DNA of 64,000 nt from Noviherbaspirillum cavernae (GTDB lineage: Bacteria; Pseudomonadota; Gammaproteobacteria; Burkholderiales; Burkholderiaceae_D): positions 1,736,001 to 1,800,000 of the forward strand of contig NZ_QYUN01000002.1 in NCBI RefSeq assembly GCF_003590875.1. Reading direction: 5' to 3'. Of the stretch, positions 45,780 through 55,181 are shown piece after piece. The notes under the pieces are model-generated. The model did not search any database. It was not told where the DNA came from and worked only from the letters and a program-made list of their open reading frames with translations. The position numbers and the translations under genes were made by a program. Positions within the stretch are counted from its first letter, which is position 1. The number at the start of each line of letters is the position of its first letter.

Positions 45780-48002
45780 ATGACCACACGCACCACTTGC
45801 CACGGACTCCAAGTCGCGACGAACCTGTACCGCTTCATCGAGGACAAGGTACTGCCGGGTACCGGCATTGACAGCGCCAGCTTCTGGAAAAATTTCGATG
45901 CCATCGCTCATGACCTCGCACCGAAAAATGCGGCCTTGCTGGCAGAACGCGACCGCCTGCAGACGGAATTGGACAAGTGGCATCGCGCTAACCCGGGCCC
46001 GATCGGCGACGTCGTCACTTACCGTGAATTCCTGCAGTCCATCGGCTACCTGGCACCGCGCCCGGACGACGTGAAAGTCACTACCACCAATGTCGATGCC
46101 GAACTCGCATTGCAGGCCGGCCCGCAACTGGTCGTGCCTATCCTGAACGCACGCTACGCGCTGAACGCGGCGAATGCCCGTTGGGGGTCGCTGTACGATG
46201 CACTGTACGGCACCGATGCGATTCCTGAAACCGACGGCGCCACGAAGACCGGCGCCAATGGTGAAGGCTACAACCCGGTACGCGGCGCGAAGGTCATCGC
46301 TTTCGCTCGCAATTTCCTCGACCAGGCGACGCCGCTGGCGAAAGGTTCGCATCGCGACGCGACCGCCTACCGCGTGGCGGGCGGCAAACTGGCCGTGACT
46401 CTGCAAGACGGCAGCACCACCACCCTGGCGGAGGAAACCAAATTCGTCGGTTACCAAGGGAAGGCGGAAGCGCCATCGTCGGTGCTGTTGAAGAATAACG
46501 GCCTGCATATCGACATCCAGATCGACCGCAGCACGTCCATCGGCAAGAGCGATGCAGCCGGCGTCGCTGATGTGGTGGTTGAATCCGCGCTATCGACCAT
46601 CCTCGACCTGGAGGACTCGGTCGCCGTGGTCGATGCGGATGACAAGGTCGTTGCGTACAGCAACTGGCTCGGCATCCTGCAAGGCACGCTGTCTGAAAGC
46701 CTGACCAAGGGTGGCAAGACCTTCACCCGCACCCTGAACAAGGACCGCAAGTACATCGCCGGTATCGGCGCGACGGATGCGAACGGCGGTGAGGTCACGC
46801 TGCATGGCCGTTCGCTGCTGTTCGTGCGCAACGTCGGCCACCTGATGACCAATCCCGCGATCCTTCTGAAGGACGGCAAGGAAATTCCCGAAGGTATTCT
46901 CGATGCGGTCGTCACCGTGGCGATTTCCTTGCATGACCTCAAGCGCAGCAAGGATCAGGAAATCGGCAACTCGCGTACCGGCTCGGTCTACATCGTCAAG
47001 CCGAAGATGCACGGCCCGGCCGAAGTTGCTTTTGCCAATGAATTGTTCAGCCGTATCGAAGCTGCCTACGGATTGGCGGCCAATACGGTCAAGCTCGGCA
47101 TCATGGACGAGGAGCGCCGCACCAGCGTCAACCTCAAGGCTTGCCTGAAGGAGGCTCCCGCGCGCGTGGCCTTCATCAACACCGGCTTCCTCGATCGCAC
47201 CGGCGATGAAATGCACACCGCAATGCATGCCGGCCCGATGATGCGCAAGGGCGACATGAAGACCAGCACATGGCTGACTTCCTACGAGCGCAGCAACGTG
47301 CTGGTTGGCCTGTCGTCCGGCCTGCGCGGACGCGCACAGATCGGCAAGGGCATGTGGGCGATGCCCGACCTGATGGCTGCGATGATGGAACAGAAAATCG
47401 GACACCCGAAGGCCGGCGCCAACACCGCCTGGGTGCCGTCGCCGACCGCCGCGACCCTGCACGCATTGCACTACCATCAGGTGAGCGTGGTGGACGTTCA
47501 GAAAGAGCTGGAAAAGATCGACGCGAAGACCGAAATCGAACGCCTGCTCGACGGCTTGCTGCAAATTCCGGTGGCTGCGGAAGCGAAATGGTCTGCCGCC
47601 GAGATCCAGCAGGAACTCGACAACAATGCGCAGGGCATCCTCGGCTATGTCGTGCGCTGGGTCGACCAGGGAGTCGGCTGCTCCAAGGTGCCGGACATCC
47701 ATAACGTCGGGCTGATGGAAGACCGCGCCACGCTGCGTATCTCCAGCCAGCACATCGCCAACTGGCTGTTGCACGGCATCGTGACCGAAGCGCAAGTCAC
47801 CGAAACCCTGCAGCGCATGGCCAAGGTGGTCGATGGCCAGAACGCCGGCGATCCGCTCTACAAGCCGATGGCTCCGGACTTCGAAGCCTCGTATGCATTC
47901 CGCGCGGCGCGCGACTTGGTGATGAAGGGATTGGAGCAGCCGAGCGGCTACACCGAGCCCTTGCTGCACGCTTGGCGTTTGAAGGTGAAGGTGCAGGCCT
48001 GA
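45780..48002 (+). CDS. glcB: Malate synthase G
   Basis: The 740-aa product catalyses acetyl-CoA plus glyoxylate to malate, the second glyoxylate-shunt step, and also consumes glyoxylate from glycolate. Motifs include the catalytic [15 protein letters not shown] region, the [16 protein letters not shown] block and RIGKGMW-type segments ([13 protein letters not shown]), with length close to GlcB (723 aa in E. coli). AAGGA precedes the ATG. Isocitrate lyase is not in the window. Confidence 0.96.
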   Translation: MTTRTTCHGLQVATNLYRFIEDKVLPGTGIDSASFWKNFDAIAHDLAPKNAALLAERDRLQTELDKWHRANPGPIGDVVTYREFLQSIGYLAPRPDDVKVTTTNVDAELALQAGPQLVVPILNARYALNAANARWGSLYDALYGTDAIPETDGATKTGANGEGYNPVRGAKVIAFARNFLDQATPLAKGSHRDATAYRVAGGKLAVTLQDGSTTTLAEETKFVGYQGKAEAPSSVLLKNNGLHIDIQIDRSTSIGKSDAAGVADVVVESALSTILDLEDSVAVVDADDKVVAYSNWLGILQGTLSESLTKGGKTFTRTLNKDRKYIAGIGATDANGGEVTLHGRSLLFVRNVGHLMTNPAILLKDGKEIPEGILDAVVTVAISLHDLKRSKDQEIGNSRTGSVYIVKPKMHGPAEVAFANELFSRIEAAYGLAANTVKLGIMDEERRTSVNLKACLKEAPARVAFINTGFLDRTGDEMHTAMHAGPMMRKGDMKTSTWLTSYERSNVLVGLSSGLRGRAQIGKGMWAMPDLMAAMMEQKIGHPKAGANTAWVPSPTAATLHALHYHQVSVVDVQKELEKIDAKTEIERLLDGLLQIPVAAEAKWSAAEIQQELDNNAQGILGYVVRWVDQGVGCSKVPDIHNVGLMEDRATLRISSQHIANWLLHGIVTEAQVTETLQRMAKVVDGQNAGDPLYKPMAPDFEASYAFRAARDLVMKGLEQPSGYTEPLLHAWRLKVKVQA

Positions 48003-48109
48003 GCCGTTCCGATGCGGGAAGGATGCGCGTCAGCCATTCGCGCATCAACGGCAAATCCAGTTGGGGACGGGTTCTTCGCCCCGATGTGCTGGCAATGTCA
48101 TTCATAACA

Positions 48110-48152
48110 GCAAGAAGAAACCTGCTTCGGCCGGTTTTTTCTTGCTTTGCTT
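48110..48152 (+). terminator. Terminator downstream of glcB
   Basis: GCAAGAAGAAACC (48110-48122) pairs with GGTTTTTTCTTGC (48133-48145) around a GC-rich loop with one mismatch, followed by a T-rich stretch (TTTGCTTTTTT). Confidence 0.85.
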
Positions 48153-48200
48153 TTTTCACGCATTCAGTAACATGAGATGATCGAAATGCGGGAGGCGGGC

Positions 48201-48425
48201 ATGCATGTACTCAAATTGACAAGAATCGGTGATTCCCTCGGCATCATCATCCCGCCCGAAACACTGGCCCGGCTCGGGCTGGAATCCGGCGAAACCTTGT
48301 TTCTGGACGACACGCCGGATGGCTTGCTGCTGAGTCCCTACGACGCGGACACGCGGGAACAGATCAATGTGGGGCGCGAGCTGCTGCGGGAACACGGCGC
48401 AACCTTGCGGGCCTTGAGCAAATGA
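48201..48425 (+). CDS. AbrB/MazE-type antitoxin
   Basis: The ATG at 48201 is five bases after GGAGG and gives 74 residues. The SpoVT/AbrB-like fold is seen in MHVLKLTRIGDSLGIIIPPE and LESGETLFL. Such antitoxins bind DNA with the N-terminal swapped-hairpin barrel and neutralise the toxin with the C-terminal tail. It overlaps doc by 4 bp (ATGA), the usual antitoxin-first arrangement. Autorepression of the operon is expected. Confidence 0.85.
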   Translation: MHVLKLTRIGDSLGIIIPPETLARLGLESGETLFLDDTPDGLLLSPYDADTREQINVGRELLREHGATLRALSK

Positions 48426-48796
48426 ATCTCCAATCCATCGATCGGGAAGCCTTGCTGGCGCTCCATCGCGAATGCGTCATCGAATATGGCGGCAATGAGG
48501 GCGAACATCGTCCGGCCGCACTCGACGCAGCGCTGGCTTATCCAATGGAGCGGGCGCTGTCGGGCGAAGCCGATATCGCGAGCCTGGCGGCGGCGCATGC
48601 ATTTGGTGTGCTGAACCATCGTCCGTTTGCCGACGGCAACACGCGGGCAGCCTTTCTTGCGCTTGGATTGTTTTTATACGTCAACGGCTGGCGCTTGTCC
48701 GCGTCGCAAACGGATGCGGCGAACATCATGCTGAAGGTCGTAACGGGGGAGATTGATGAATCGATGCTGACGGACTGGATACGCGCACGGTTGTAA
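48422..48796 (+). CDS. doc: Doc-type (death-on-curing) toxin
   Basis: The 124-aa product has the Doc motif HRPFADGNTR with the Fic-like His (about residue 66). In phage P1 Doc phosphorylates EF-Tu and stops translation; this protein has the same fold and probable activity. The N-terminal segment (ALLALHRECVIEYGG) is normal for the family. Its start overlaps the stop of the AbrB antitoxin gene by 4 bp. Confidence 0.88.
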   Translation: MNLQSIDREALLALHRECVIEYGGNEGEHRPAALDAALAYPMERALSGEADIASLAAAHAFGVLNHRPFADGNTRAAFLALGLFLYVNGWRLSASQTDAANIMLKVVTGEIDESMLTDWIRARL

Positions 48797-48863
48797 TCGG
48801 GGCAATGACTTCATCCAATTTCTCTGAAGTGTTGCGCTGGATTTTCAGGGTAAGCGATTGATT

Positions 48864-49289
48864 TTAATCGGCTTCCTTGAGTCGGATCTGGAGATTGCAT
48901 TCCGTTTGCCAGCGCCGGCGCTCGGCGTTGGCGACGGACTCTGCCTGAATCTCGTCATCACTTTTTTCTGTCTGAGCTTGAACCAGACGATCAGCCAATT
49001 GAAGGTCCGGCAACACAGTGCCGAAGAAGCTCACTTTGTCGTGTCGCTGGATCAGCAGGGTCGGAAAATTATCGACATCGACGTCGCCCACCACATCGGC
49101 CTGATCCTCGATATCGATCCACACAAAACGCTTGTCCGGATGACGCAAGGCGAGCGCATCGAAGCTGTTGCGATACTGCTTGCAGGTATCGCACCACGCT
49201 GCGCACAGGCAAGCAACGACCCAAGCGTCGCTGCCCAGCCAATCGCTGACCTGGGCGCGGTTGTGAGATTCAAGGGTGATGCTGGACAT
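48864..49289 (-). CDS. Thioredoxin-like protein
   Basis: A 141-aa cytoplasmic protein with CxxC (Cys33-Asp-Thr-Cys36 in AAWCDTCKQY), then the VDVDNFPTLLI section with cis-Pro. Extra cysteines at 27 and 29 lie before the active site. The C-terminal ~30 residues are charged. It probably acts as a disulfide reductase. A TTG at 49310 could be an alternative start. Confidence 0.8.
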   Translation of the reverse strand: MSSITLESHNRAQVSDWLGSDAWVVACLCAAWCDTCKQYRNSFDALALRHPDKRFVWIDIEDQADVVGDVDVDNFPTLLIQRHDKVSFFGTVLPDLQLADRLVQAQTEKSDDEIQAESVANAERRRWQTECNLQIRLKEAD

Positions 49290-49354
49290 GGGTGATGTAG
49301 GCGGTCGCAAGTCATGAACACTGCCGGCGGGAGTGCGACGCTATTGTAAGTCAA

Positions 49355-49382
49355 GGCATGCCCGACTTGCCTGGGGCATGCC
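49355..49382. terminator. Hairpin beyond the YjfB-like gene
   Basis: GGCATGCCC (49355-49363) and GGGCATGCC (49374-49382) form a 9-bp stem with a 10-base loop. It lies just downstream of the minus-strand YjfB-like gene. No T run follows on that strand, so termination is possible but unproven. Confidence 0.45.
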
Positions 49383-49391
49383 AAACCTGCA

Positions 49392-49586
49392 TCAAGCCTT
49401 GGTGTTGATATTCTGTCCCAGGTGGGGAGGCAGATTGGACTGCACTGGCGGAAGTGCCTGAATCAATGCCGCGGCACTCGCTGCCTCCGCATGCAGCGCT
49501 TTTTTCAGCACGGCAATGCCGATCTCCTGTTCTGTGCGCGTTGTCTTCATCGTTGTTGCCAGGTTGGCAATGCTGCTGATTTCCAT
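49392..49586 (-). CDS. YjfB-like putative motility protein
   Basis: A 64-aa protein matching the short YjfB family: MEISSIANLATTM, then IGIAVLKKALH, ending NLPPHLGQNINTKA. The role of the family is unclear; it is linked to motility mainly by name and regulation. The length is standard. It is divergent from tsaB. Confidence 0.75.
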   Translation of the reverse strand: MEISSIANLATTMKTTRTEQEIGIAVLKKALHAEAASAAALIQALPPVQSNLPPHLGQNINTKA

Positions 49587-49723
49587 GCTTATTCCGATTC
49601 TGTTGATGTGCTACCGCTGTTATCGGCGGGTGCGTGAATATCTTGAGGGTTCCCGTCCGCGCAGTGTTGTGAATGTCGGAAGCGAACGAGTGCGGGCATG
49701 AAGGTGCGCGGTAAAATACGCGC

Positions 49724-50416
49724 ATGTCTACCATCCTTGCCATAGAAACTTCTACTGAAACCGCATCTGCATCCCTGCTGCATGACGACATCATCATCGC
49801 CGGGGAAACCACAGGGGTGCATACCCATTCGCAAACCATCCTGCCGATGGTGCAGGATCTGCTGAAGCAAGCCGGCATGACACTTGAACAATGCGATGCG
49901 ATCGCTTTCGGCTCCGGACCCGGTTCCTTCACGGGCGTACGTACGGCCTGCGGCGTGGCGCAGGGCTTGGCCTTCGGCAGCGACCTGCCTGTCGTTCCCG
50001 TTGTCACCCTGCTGGCAATGGCACAGGCATGCCGGGAAGAATGCGGTGCAGACAACATACTGGTGATTCTCGATGCGAGGATGGGCGAGGTCTACTGGGC
50101 GCAGTATCGCCATGAGCATGGCTGGCATACCGTGCTCGAGCCGCGATTGTCGGCACCTTCCGCCGTGGCCGCGAAGGGCCGTGTCGTTGCCTGCGGCAAT
50201 GGCTTGGCGGCCTATCCGGGCAAATTCGAGAATCTTGCAGCGGAAGACGGAATGCAGCCTCACATCATGCCGCATGCGCGTCAGGTCGCGCGGCTGGCGC
50301 GCATCGCGTTTGAGAATGGTAATGCGGTGGCTGCGCGCGACGCGCAACCGCTGTATGTGCGCGACAAGGTGGCCATGACCACGGTCGAGCGGCTGGCAAC
50401 AAGGGCAGCTTCGTGA
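49724..50416 (+). CDS. tsaB: tRNA threonylcarbamoyladenosine biosynthesis protein TsaB
   Basis: A 230-aa ASKHA-fold protein with the family signatures ILAIETSTETASASLL near the start and GSGPGSFTGVRTACGVAQG near residue 62. TsaB works with TsaD and TsaE in forming t6A37 on tRNAs that read ANN codons. It is first in an operon in which tsaB, rimI, UDG and DUF1853 overlap by 4, 4 and 11 bp. Confidence 0.95.
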   Translation: MSTILAIETSTETASASLLHDDIIIAGETTGVHTHSQTILPMVQDLLKQAGMTLEQCDAIAFGSGPGSFTGVRTACGVAQGLAFGSDLPVVPVVTLLAMAQACREECGADNILVILDARMGEVYWAQYRHEHGWHTVLEPRLSAPSAVAAKGRVVACGNGLAAYPGKFENLAAEDGMQPHIMPHARQVARLARIAFENGNAVAARDAQPLYVRDKVAMTTVERLATRAAS

Positions 50417-50898
50417 GCGCAGTGCAGCAATCCGCGTCGGATGCACCTTCATCCCTGTATTTTGCACGGATGAAGCTGGACGATTTGCCGGGTGTGATGA
50501 CGATCGAGGCCGATGTTTATCCCCATCCATGGACGCGCGGGAATTTCCTCGACTCGCTCTACAGCGGCTACGAAACATGGACATTGCGCGATGCGTCGGG
50601 AGAGCTTGTCGGATATTTCCTCATGATGCTGGCGGTGGACGAGGTGCATCTGCTGAACATTACGGTCCGCCGCGGCTTGCATGGCAAGGGGTATGGGCGC
50701 ATGCAGCTCGACAAGGCCGCTCAACTCGCAAGGGAAAAGGACATGACGTCCATTCTGCTTGAAGTGCGTCCGTCCAACGAGAGGGCGCTCGCGGTGTATC
50801 AGCGATACGGTTATGTACAGATCGGTCGGCGCAAGGGCTACTATCCGGCCGCCGACAACACGCGGGAAGATGCAATCGTCATGAGATTTGCGTTATGA
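50413..50898 (+). CDS. rimI: Ribosomal protein S18-alanine N-acetyltransferase
   Basis: A 161-aa GNAT enzyme that acetylates the N-terminus of ribosomal protein S18. Acetyl-CoA-binding motif A is HLLNITVRRGLHGKGYGRMQ, and the later LEVRPSNERALAVYQRYGY matches RimI. The start is GTG, overlapping the tsaB stop by 4 bp. The tsaB-rimI order is common. Confidence 0.93.
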   Translation: MSAVQQSASDAPSSLYFARMKLDDLPGVMTIEADVYPHPWTRGNFLDSLYSGYETWTLRDASGELVGYFLMMLAVDEVHLLNITVRRGLHGKGYGRMQLDKAAQLAREKDMTSILLEVRPSNERALAVYQRYGYVQIGRRKGYYPAADNTREDAIVMRFAL

Positions 50899-51635
50899 CA
50901 TCGGCAGCACAGCGACGCGCCGTTTTTTTGAATGAGATCGGCGTCGGCCCATTGTGGACGCTGCGTGATCGTCCTGTGGATGCGCTTGTCTCTGCGGCTG
51001 CCGAACCGGCGGCGATGGATCTTGCTGCGGAGTTGCCGACAAACTTGGTTCCCGGTGCAATCGAGCGCATGGACTGGGTATCGCTCAAGGAGACCGTGGT
51101 CGGCTGCGCAAGTTGCAATCTCTGTCATGGGCGCACTCGAACCGTATTCGGCGTGGGCGACGAAAAGGCGAAATGGCTTTTCATCGGCGAAGGCCCCGGC
51201 TACAACGAGGATTTGCGCGGAGAGCCGTTTGTCGGCCAGGCCGGCAAGCTGCTGGACAACATGCTGCTCGCGATGGGCCTGAAGCGCGGTGAGAATGCCT
51301 ACATCGCCAACATCGTCAAATGCCGACCCACCGATGCCAACGGACACGATCGGCCGCCGACGGCGGAAGAGGTTGCGGCGTGCATGCCTTATCTGCAACG
51401 GCAAATTGCGCTGATCGAACCGTCCGTCATTGTCGCGCTGGGCAAAACGGCTGCGTTGTCGCTGCTGCAGCTGGACCCTGAAACGCCGGTGTCCAGGCTG
51501 CGGGGAACGGTGCATCGCTATGCGGATTTGCCGCTTGTCGTCACCTACCACCCGGCATACCTGCTGCGCAATCTCGCCGACAAGAAGAAAACCTGGGCCG
51601 ATCTCTGTCTGGCGATGAGCACCTATGCCGCCTGA
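50895..51635 (+). CDS. Uracil-DNA glycosylase, family 4-like (Fe-S)
   Basis: The 246-aa product has GEGPGYNEDLRGEPFVGQAG and four cysteines in the Fe-S pattern (CASC-type pair near residue 72, then VKCRPT and AACMPY), with a YHPAYLLR motif near the C-terminus. The enzyme removes uracil from DNA before base-excision repair. Its N-terminal ~70 residues form an extension often seen in proteobacteria. The start overlaps rimI by 4 bp. Confidence 0.9.
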   Translation: MTSAAQRRAVFLNEIGVGPLWTLRDRPVDALVSAAAEPAAMDLAAELPTNLVPGAIERMDWVSLKETVVGCASCNLCHGRTRTVFGVGDEKAKWLFIGEGPGYNEDLRGEPFVGQAGKLLDNMLLAMGLKRGENAYIANIVKCRPTDANGHDRPPTAEEVAACMPYLQRQIALIEPSVIVALGKTAALSLLQLDPETPVSRLRGTVHRYADLPLVVTYHPAYLLRNLADKKKTWADLCLAMSTYAA

Positions 51636-52587
51636 CCCGGCAAACTTTCAAGCCGAATTTCATCGTCGCTGGCTGCACCTCAATAACCCGCACGTGCGTT
51701 CGCTCGCATGGCTACTGGACGCACCGGACCTGCTCGATCCGAATGCGCCACAATGGCAGGGCAAGATCGCATCGCTCGGGCCGATCGAGCCGCAGACTGA
51801 AGATTGGCTGAATGCGCTGGACAAGTCCCCTGGCATGCTGCACACGTATCTCGGCATCCAGCCATTTACCCGGCTGGGGCGCTATGCGGAAAAGCTGATG
51901 GCATTCTATTTCGCGCATCAGGGAATGCTGGTCGCACATGGCTTGCAAGTGCAGGCAGGAAAAAACGAAACCATCGGCGAGTTCGATTTTCTGCTGCGTC
52001 AAGGCGGTGCCTTGGTGCATTGGGAATTCGCCAGCAAGTTTTATCTGCTCGAGTCATGCGGTGCGGCGCTGGCGGCAGATCATTTCGTCGGCCCCAATCT
52101 GGCCGATTCGCTCGGCGCAAAAGTGCGCAAGATCATGGATCGCCAGTTGACGCTGTCGCAGCATCCGGCCGCGCAACTGCACTTGCCGCAGCCGGTCACT
52201 CAGGCGCAGGCGTTGGTGAAGGGCTGGTTGTTCTACTACGGACAGACTCCTCAACCTGCGGTCATGACCGGATTGTCGAAGCCGCATTGCCGCGGCTTCT
52301 GGTGCCCGCTTGCGGAACTGGATGCGATTGCCGGACAGCGCTACATGATCCTGCCGCGATTGAGTTGGCTCGCGCCGGCAAAGGCGGGTGCGGGGCAATG
52401 CCTGCACAGACACCAGGTTCAGGAGAGCTTGAGCGAGCATTTCAGCAGCGACTCGATGCCGGTGTTGATTGCGATACTCGATCAGGTCGGCGATGACTTG
52501 ATCGAGATCGACAGGGGATTCATTGTCCCGGATGACTGGAAAGGCCGGGCAGGGGAGAAGGTCAGCCGGATGGTGCTTGCTGCCTGA
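51625..52587 (+). CDS. DUF1853 family protein
   Basis: The 320-aa product matches DUF1853 from the N-terminal HVRSLAWLLDAPDLL to the ENP-like region. GEFDFLL ... VHWEFASKFYL (about residues 113-137) has the spacing of a PD-(D/E)XK nuclease core (E, D, E-x3-K), so a DNA-processing role beside the glycosylase gene is possible. It overlaps UDG by 11 bp and ends the operon. Confidence 0.8.
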   Translation: MPPDPANFQAEFHRRWLHLNNPHVRSLAWLLDAPDLLDPNAPQWQGKIASLGPIEPQTEDWLNALDKSPGMLHTYLGIQPFTRLGRYAEKLMAFYFAHQGMLVAHGLQVQAGKNETIGEFDFLLRQGGALVHWEFASKFYLLESCGAALAADHFVGPNLADSLGAKVRKIMDRQLTLSQHPAAQLHLPQPVTQAQALVKGWLFYYGQTPQPAVMTGLSKPHCRGFWCPLAELDAIAGQRYMILPRLSWLAPAKAGAGQCLHRHQVQESLSEHFSSDSMPVLIAILDQVGDDLIEIDRGFIVPDDWKGRAGEKVSRMVLAA

Positions 52588-52621
52588 GAGCGCCCGTCAA
52601 GAACGCTCACTTGCGGGCAGC

Positions 52622-53884
52622 TCAGTGCTTGCGTTCGCCGATCAGCGCCAATGAATCATGTTCACGCTGATTGGCCGCATGTTTTTTCATCGTGAGCAGC
52701 ATCGTGCCGGCGACGAACAAGCCGAACAGAATGATGACAATATTGATGTCCATGTTCAGTTTCACCATCACCGCGTACAGCACCAGCATCGTCAGGACCG
52801 ACATGTTTTCGTTGAAATTCTGCACGGCGATCGAGTGACCTGCGCTCATCAGCACATGCCCGCGATGCTGCAGCAGGGCATTCATCGGCACCACGAAATA
52901 ACCCGACAGTGCACCCACGAGGACCAGCAACGGATAGGCGAGCCAGACGGTATGCACCATCGTCATCAGCATGACGATCAGGCCCATGGCAACCCCCAGT
53001 GGCAGGACGGTCAGTGATTTTTTTAGCGGAACAAAGCGCGCGGCGGCAGTGGCGCCGAAGGCCACGCCGAGAGCGAACACGCCTTGCAGCACGGCAGCCT
53101 TGTCCAAAGGCATGTTCAGGGACTTCTCGGCCCATTTCAATACGATGAATTGGAGCGTCGCACCGGCACCCCAGAACAGGGTGGTGACGGTCAGAGAAAT
53201 TTGCCCGAGCTTGTCCTTCCACAAGGTCGTGAAGCAACCCGAAAAGTCCGCAATGAGCTTCATCGGATTGCGCTCTTGATGCGGGTAGCGCGCGCCGGTA
53301 TCGGGAATCTTCAAATTGAATATCGCGGCAATCACATATGTTGTCATGATGACCGACAGTGCCGCCTCGGCGGTGGTGTCAATACCGAAAGCAAGGACGG
53401 GAAAATCGAATCGGAGAAGTGCCGCGGCAATGGCAGGATTGACGAGCGCACCGCCCACGACCGTGCCGAGGATGATCGATACCACGGTAAGTCCCTCGAT
53501 CCAGCCGTTCGCTGCAACGAGTTTCTCGGGCGGCAGCAGCTCGGTGAGAATGCCGTACTTTGCAGGGGAATATGCCGCCGCGCCGAAGCCGACGACGGCG
53601 TAGGCAATCAATGGATGCACATGAAAGAACATCATCGTGCAGCCGGCGATCTTGATCAGGTTGGTGATGAACATCACCCGTCCCTTGGGCAGCGAATCGG
53701 CAAATGCGCCGACAAATGCAGCCAGCAGCACGTAGGACAGCACGAAGAAGAGTTTGAGGAGCGGCGTCATCCACGCCGGAGAGTCCATCGATGCCAGTAA
53801 GGCAATTGCTGCAATAAGCAGTGCATTGTCGGCGAGCGACGAAAAAAACTGCGCCGCCATGATGGTATAAAAACCGCGATTCAT
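52622..53884 (-). CDS. lplT: Lysophospholipid transporter LplT
   Basis: A 420-aa MFS-type carrier with 12 hydrophobic segments; it imports lysophospholipids across the inner membrane for reacylation. It begins MNRGFYTIMAAQFFSSLADN, as LplT does; an ATG six bases earlier is possible. In many proteobacteria lplT is fused to or followed by aas; no aas is next to it here. The open frame further upstream is antisense to alr and was excluded. It is divergent from alr. Confidence 0.9.
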   Translation of the reverse strand: MNRGFYTIMAAQFFSSLADNALLIAAIALLASMDSPAWMTPLLKLFFVLSYVLLAAFVGAFADSLPKGRVMFITNLIKIAGCTMMFFHVHPLIAYAVVGFGAAAYSPAKYGILTELLPPEKLVAANGWIEGLTVVSIILGTVVGGALVNPAIAAALLRFDFPVLAFGIDTTAEAALSVIMTTYVIAAIFNLKIPDTGARYPHQERNPMKLIADFSGCFTTLWKDKLGQISLTVTTLFWGAGATLQFIVLKWAEKSLNMPLDKAAVLQGVFALGVAFGATAAARFVPLKKSLTVLPLGVAMGLIVMLMTMVHTVWLAYPLLVLVGALSGYFVVPMNALLQHRGHVLMSAGHSIAVQNFNENMSVLTMLVLYAVMVKLNMDINIVIILFGLFVAGTMLLTMKKHAANQREHDSLALIGERKH

Positions 53885-54034
53885 CCGCATATAGGTTGTA
53901 ACAACATGTCTCTGGCTTGCTTTATACCATGAAAAGTTGCGTCGACAGCGCATTTCGACGCTCGCTGGAAGGGGGCTCCGGTAGAATGGATGCTCATGCT
54001 TTTCCTTCATTGCTGATCCATCAAGAGTGCCTCC

Positions 54035-55126
54035 ATGCCACGTCCAATCACTGCCGCCATCGATCTTGCGGCCATGCGCCATAACCTTGCCGTCGCGAAG
54101 AACCGCGCCCCTGGTGCGCGGGTTTGGGCGGTGGTCAAGGCAAACGCATATGGTCACGGCCTCGAGCGCGGCATGCGCGGCTTTTCCGAGGCGGATGGTC
54201 TCGCGTTGATCGAAGTCGAGGGTGCGGTCAGCCTGCGCGAGATGGGCTGGAAGAAGCCGATCCTGTTGCTGGAAGGTTTTTTCGAGTTCGCTGACTTGAA
54301 CGTGGTTGCAGAGCATGATGTGCAGGTTGCGGTTCACTGCGATGAGCAGATCGCCATGATCGAGCGCGCCCGGCTTGCAATGCCGATCGATGTGCATTTG
54401 AAAATGAACAGCGGCATGAACCGGCTTGGCTTCAAGCCGGACGTCTATCGCGATGCATACGCGCGACTCAGGAATATCCCGGCGGTGCGCAGCCTCACGC
54501 TGATGACGCACTTCGCGAATGCCGACGACACAGATAATCCCGGCTTGCCGCTGGCAGAGCAAATCAGACGCTTCCAGGCTGGCGCGGCAGGGCTGACCGA
54601 CGAGCGCAGCCTGTTCAATTCCGCCGCAGACCTGATGCCGCCGGACGTGCATACCGATTGGGTGCGGCCAGGCATCATGCTCTATGGCGGCACGCCGGGG
54701 GGCAAGTCGGCAGAGGAATTCGGCTTGCGTCCCGCGATGACGCTGACCAGCGAAATCATCGGCGTGCAATCGGTCGAATCCGGTGATGCGCTCGGGTACG
54801 GCAGCCGTTTCATTGCCGGCAAACCGATGAAAATCGGCGTGGTCGCCTGCGGATACGCCGATGGCTATCCGCGTCATGCGCCGAACGGAACGCCGGTCAT
54901 TGTCGAAGGACGCAGGACGCAGATCGTCGGACGCGTTTCGATGGATATGATCACGGTCGATCTGAGCGACATTCCCGGCGCAGCAATCGGCAGCAAGGTC
55001 ATATTGTGGGGCGAGGGTTTGCCCATCGACGAAGTGGCGAATGCCGCCGGGACCATCGGCTACGAGCTCATGTGCGCGCTCGCGCCGCGTGTCAGGACCG
55101 TCGAACGGAATGACGCGCGACAGTAG
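54035..55126 (+). CDS. alr: Alanine racemase
   Basis: The 363-aa PLP enzyme interconverts L- and D-alanine for peptidoglycan. Lys35 (VVKANAYGHG) binds PLP and Tyr255 (GYGSRF) is the second catalytic base; the C-terminal VSMDMITVDLSDIP block is standard. It is followed by radA 55 bp downstream, probably in one transcript. Confidence 0.95.
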   Translation: MPRPITAAIDLAAMRHNLAVAKNRAPGARVWAVVKANAYGHGLERGMRGFSEADGLALIEVEGAVSLREMGWKKPILLLEGFFEFADLNVVAEHDVQVAVHCDEQIAMIERARLAMPIDVHLKMNSGMNRLGFKPDVYRDAYARLRNIPAVRSLTLMTHFANADDTDNPGLPLAEQIRRFQAGAAGLTDERSLFNSAADLMPPDVHTDWVRPGIMLYGGTPGGKSAEEFGLRPAMTLTSEIIGVQSVESGDALGYGSRFIAGKPMKIGVVACGYADGYPRHAPNGTPVIVEGRRTQIVGRVSMDMITVDLSDIPGAAIGSKVILWGEGLPIDEVANAAGTIGYELMCALAPRVRTVERNDARQ

Positions 55127-55181
55127 CGCGGTTCGCTGTCGGCGCGTCCGGCGGTCCGTGTCAATCATTTACTGAACTTTC

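Noticed and set aside
53885..55168. Long upstream extension of lplT
   Set aside because: It runs antisense through alr; LplT proteins start at MNRGFYT.
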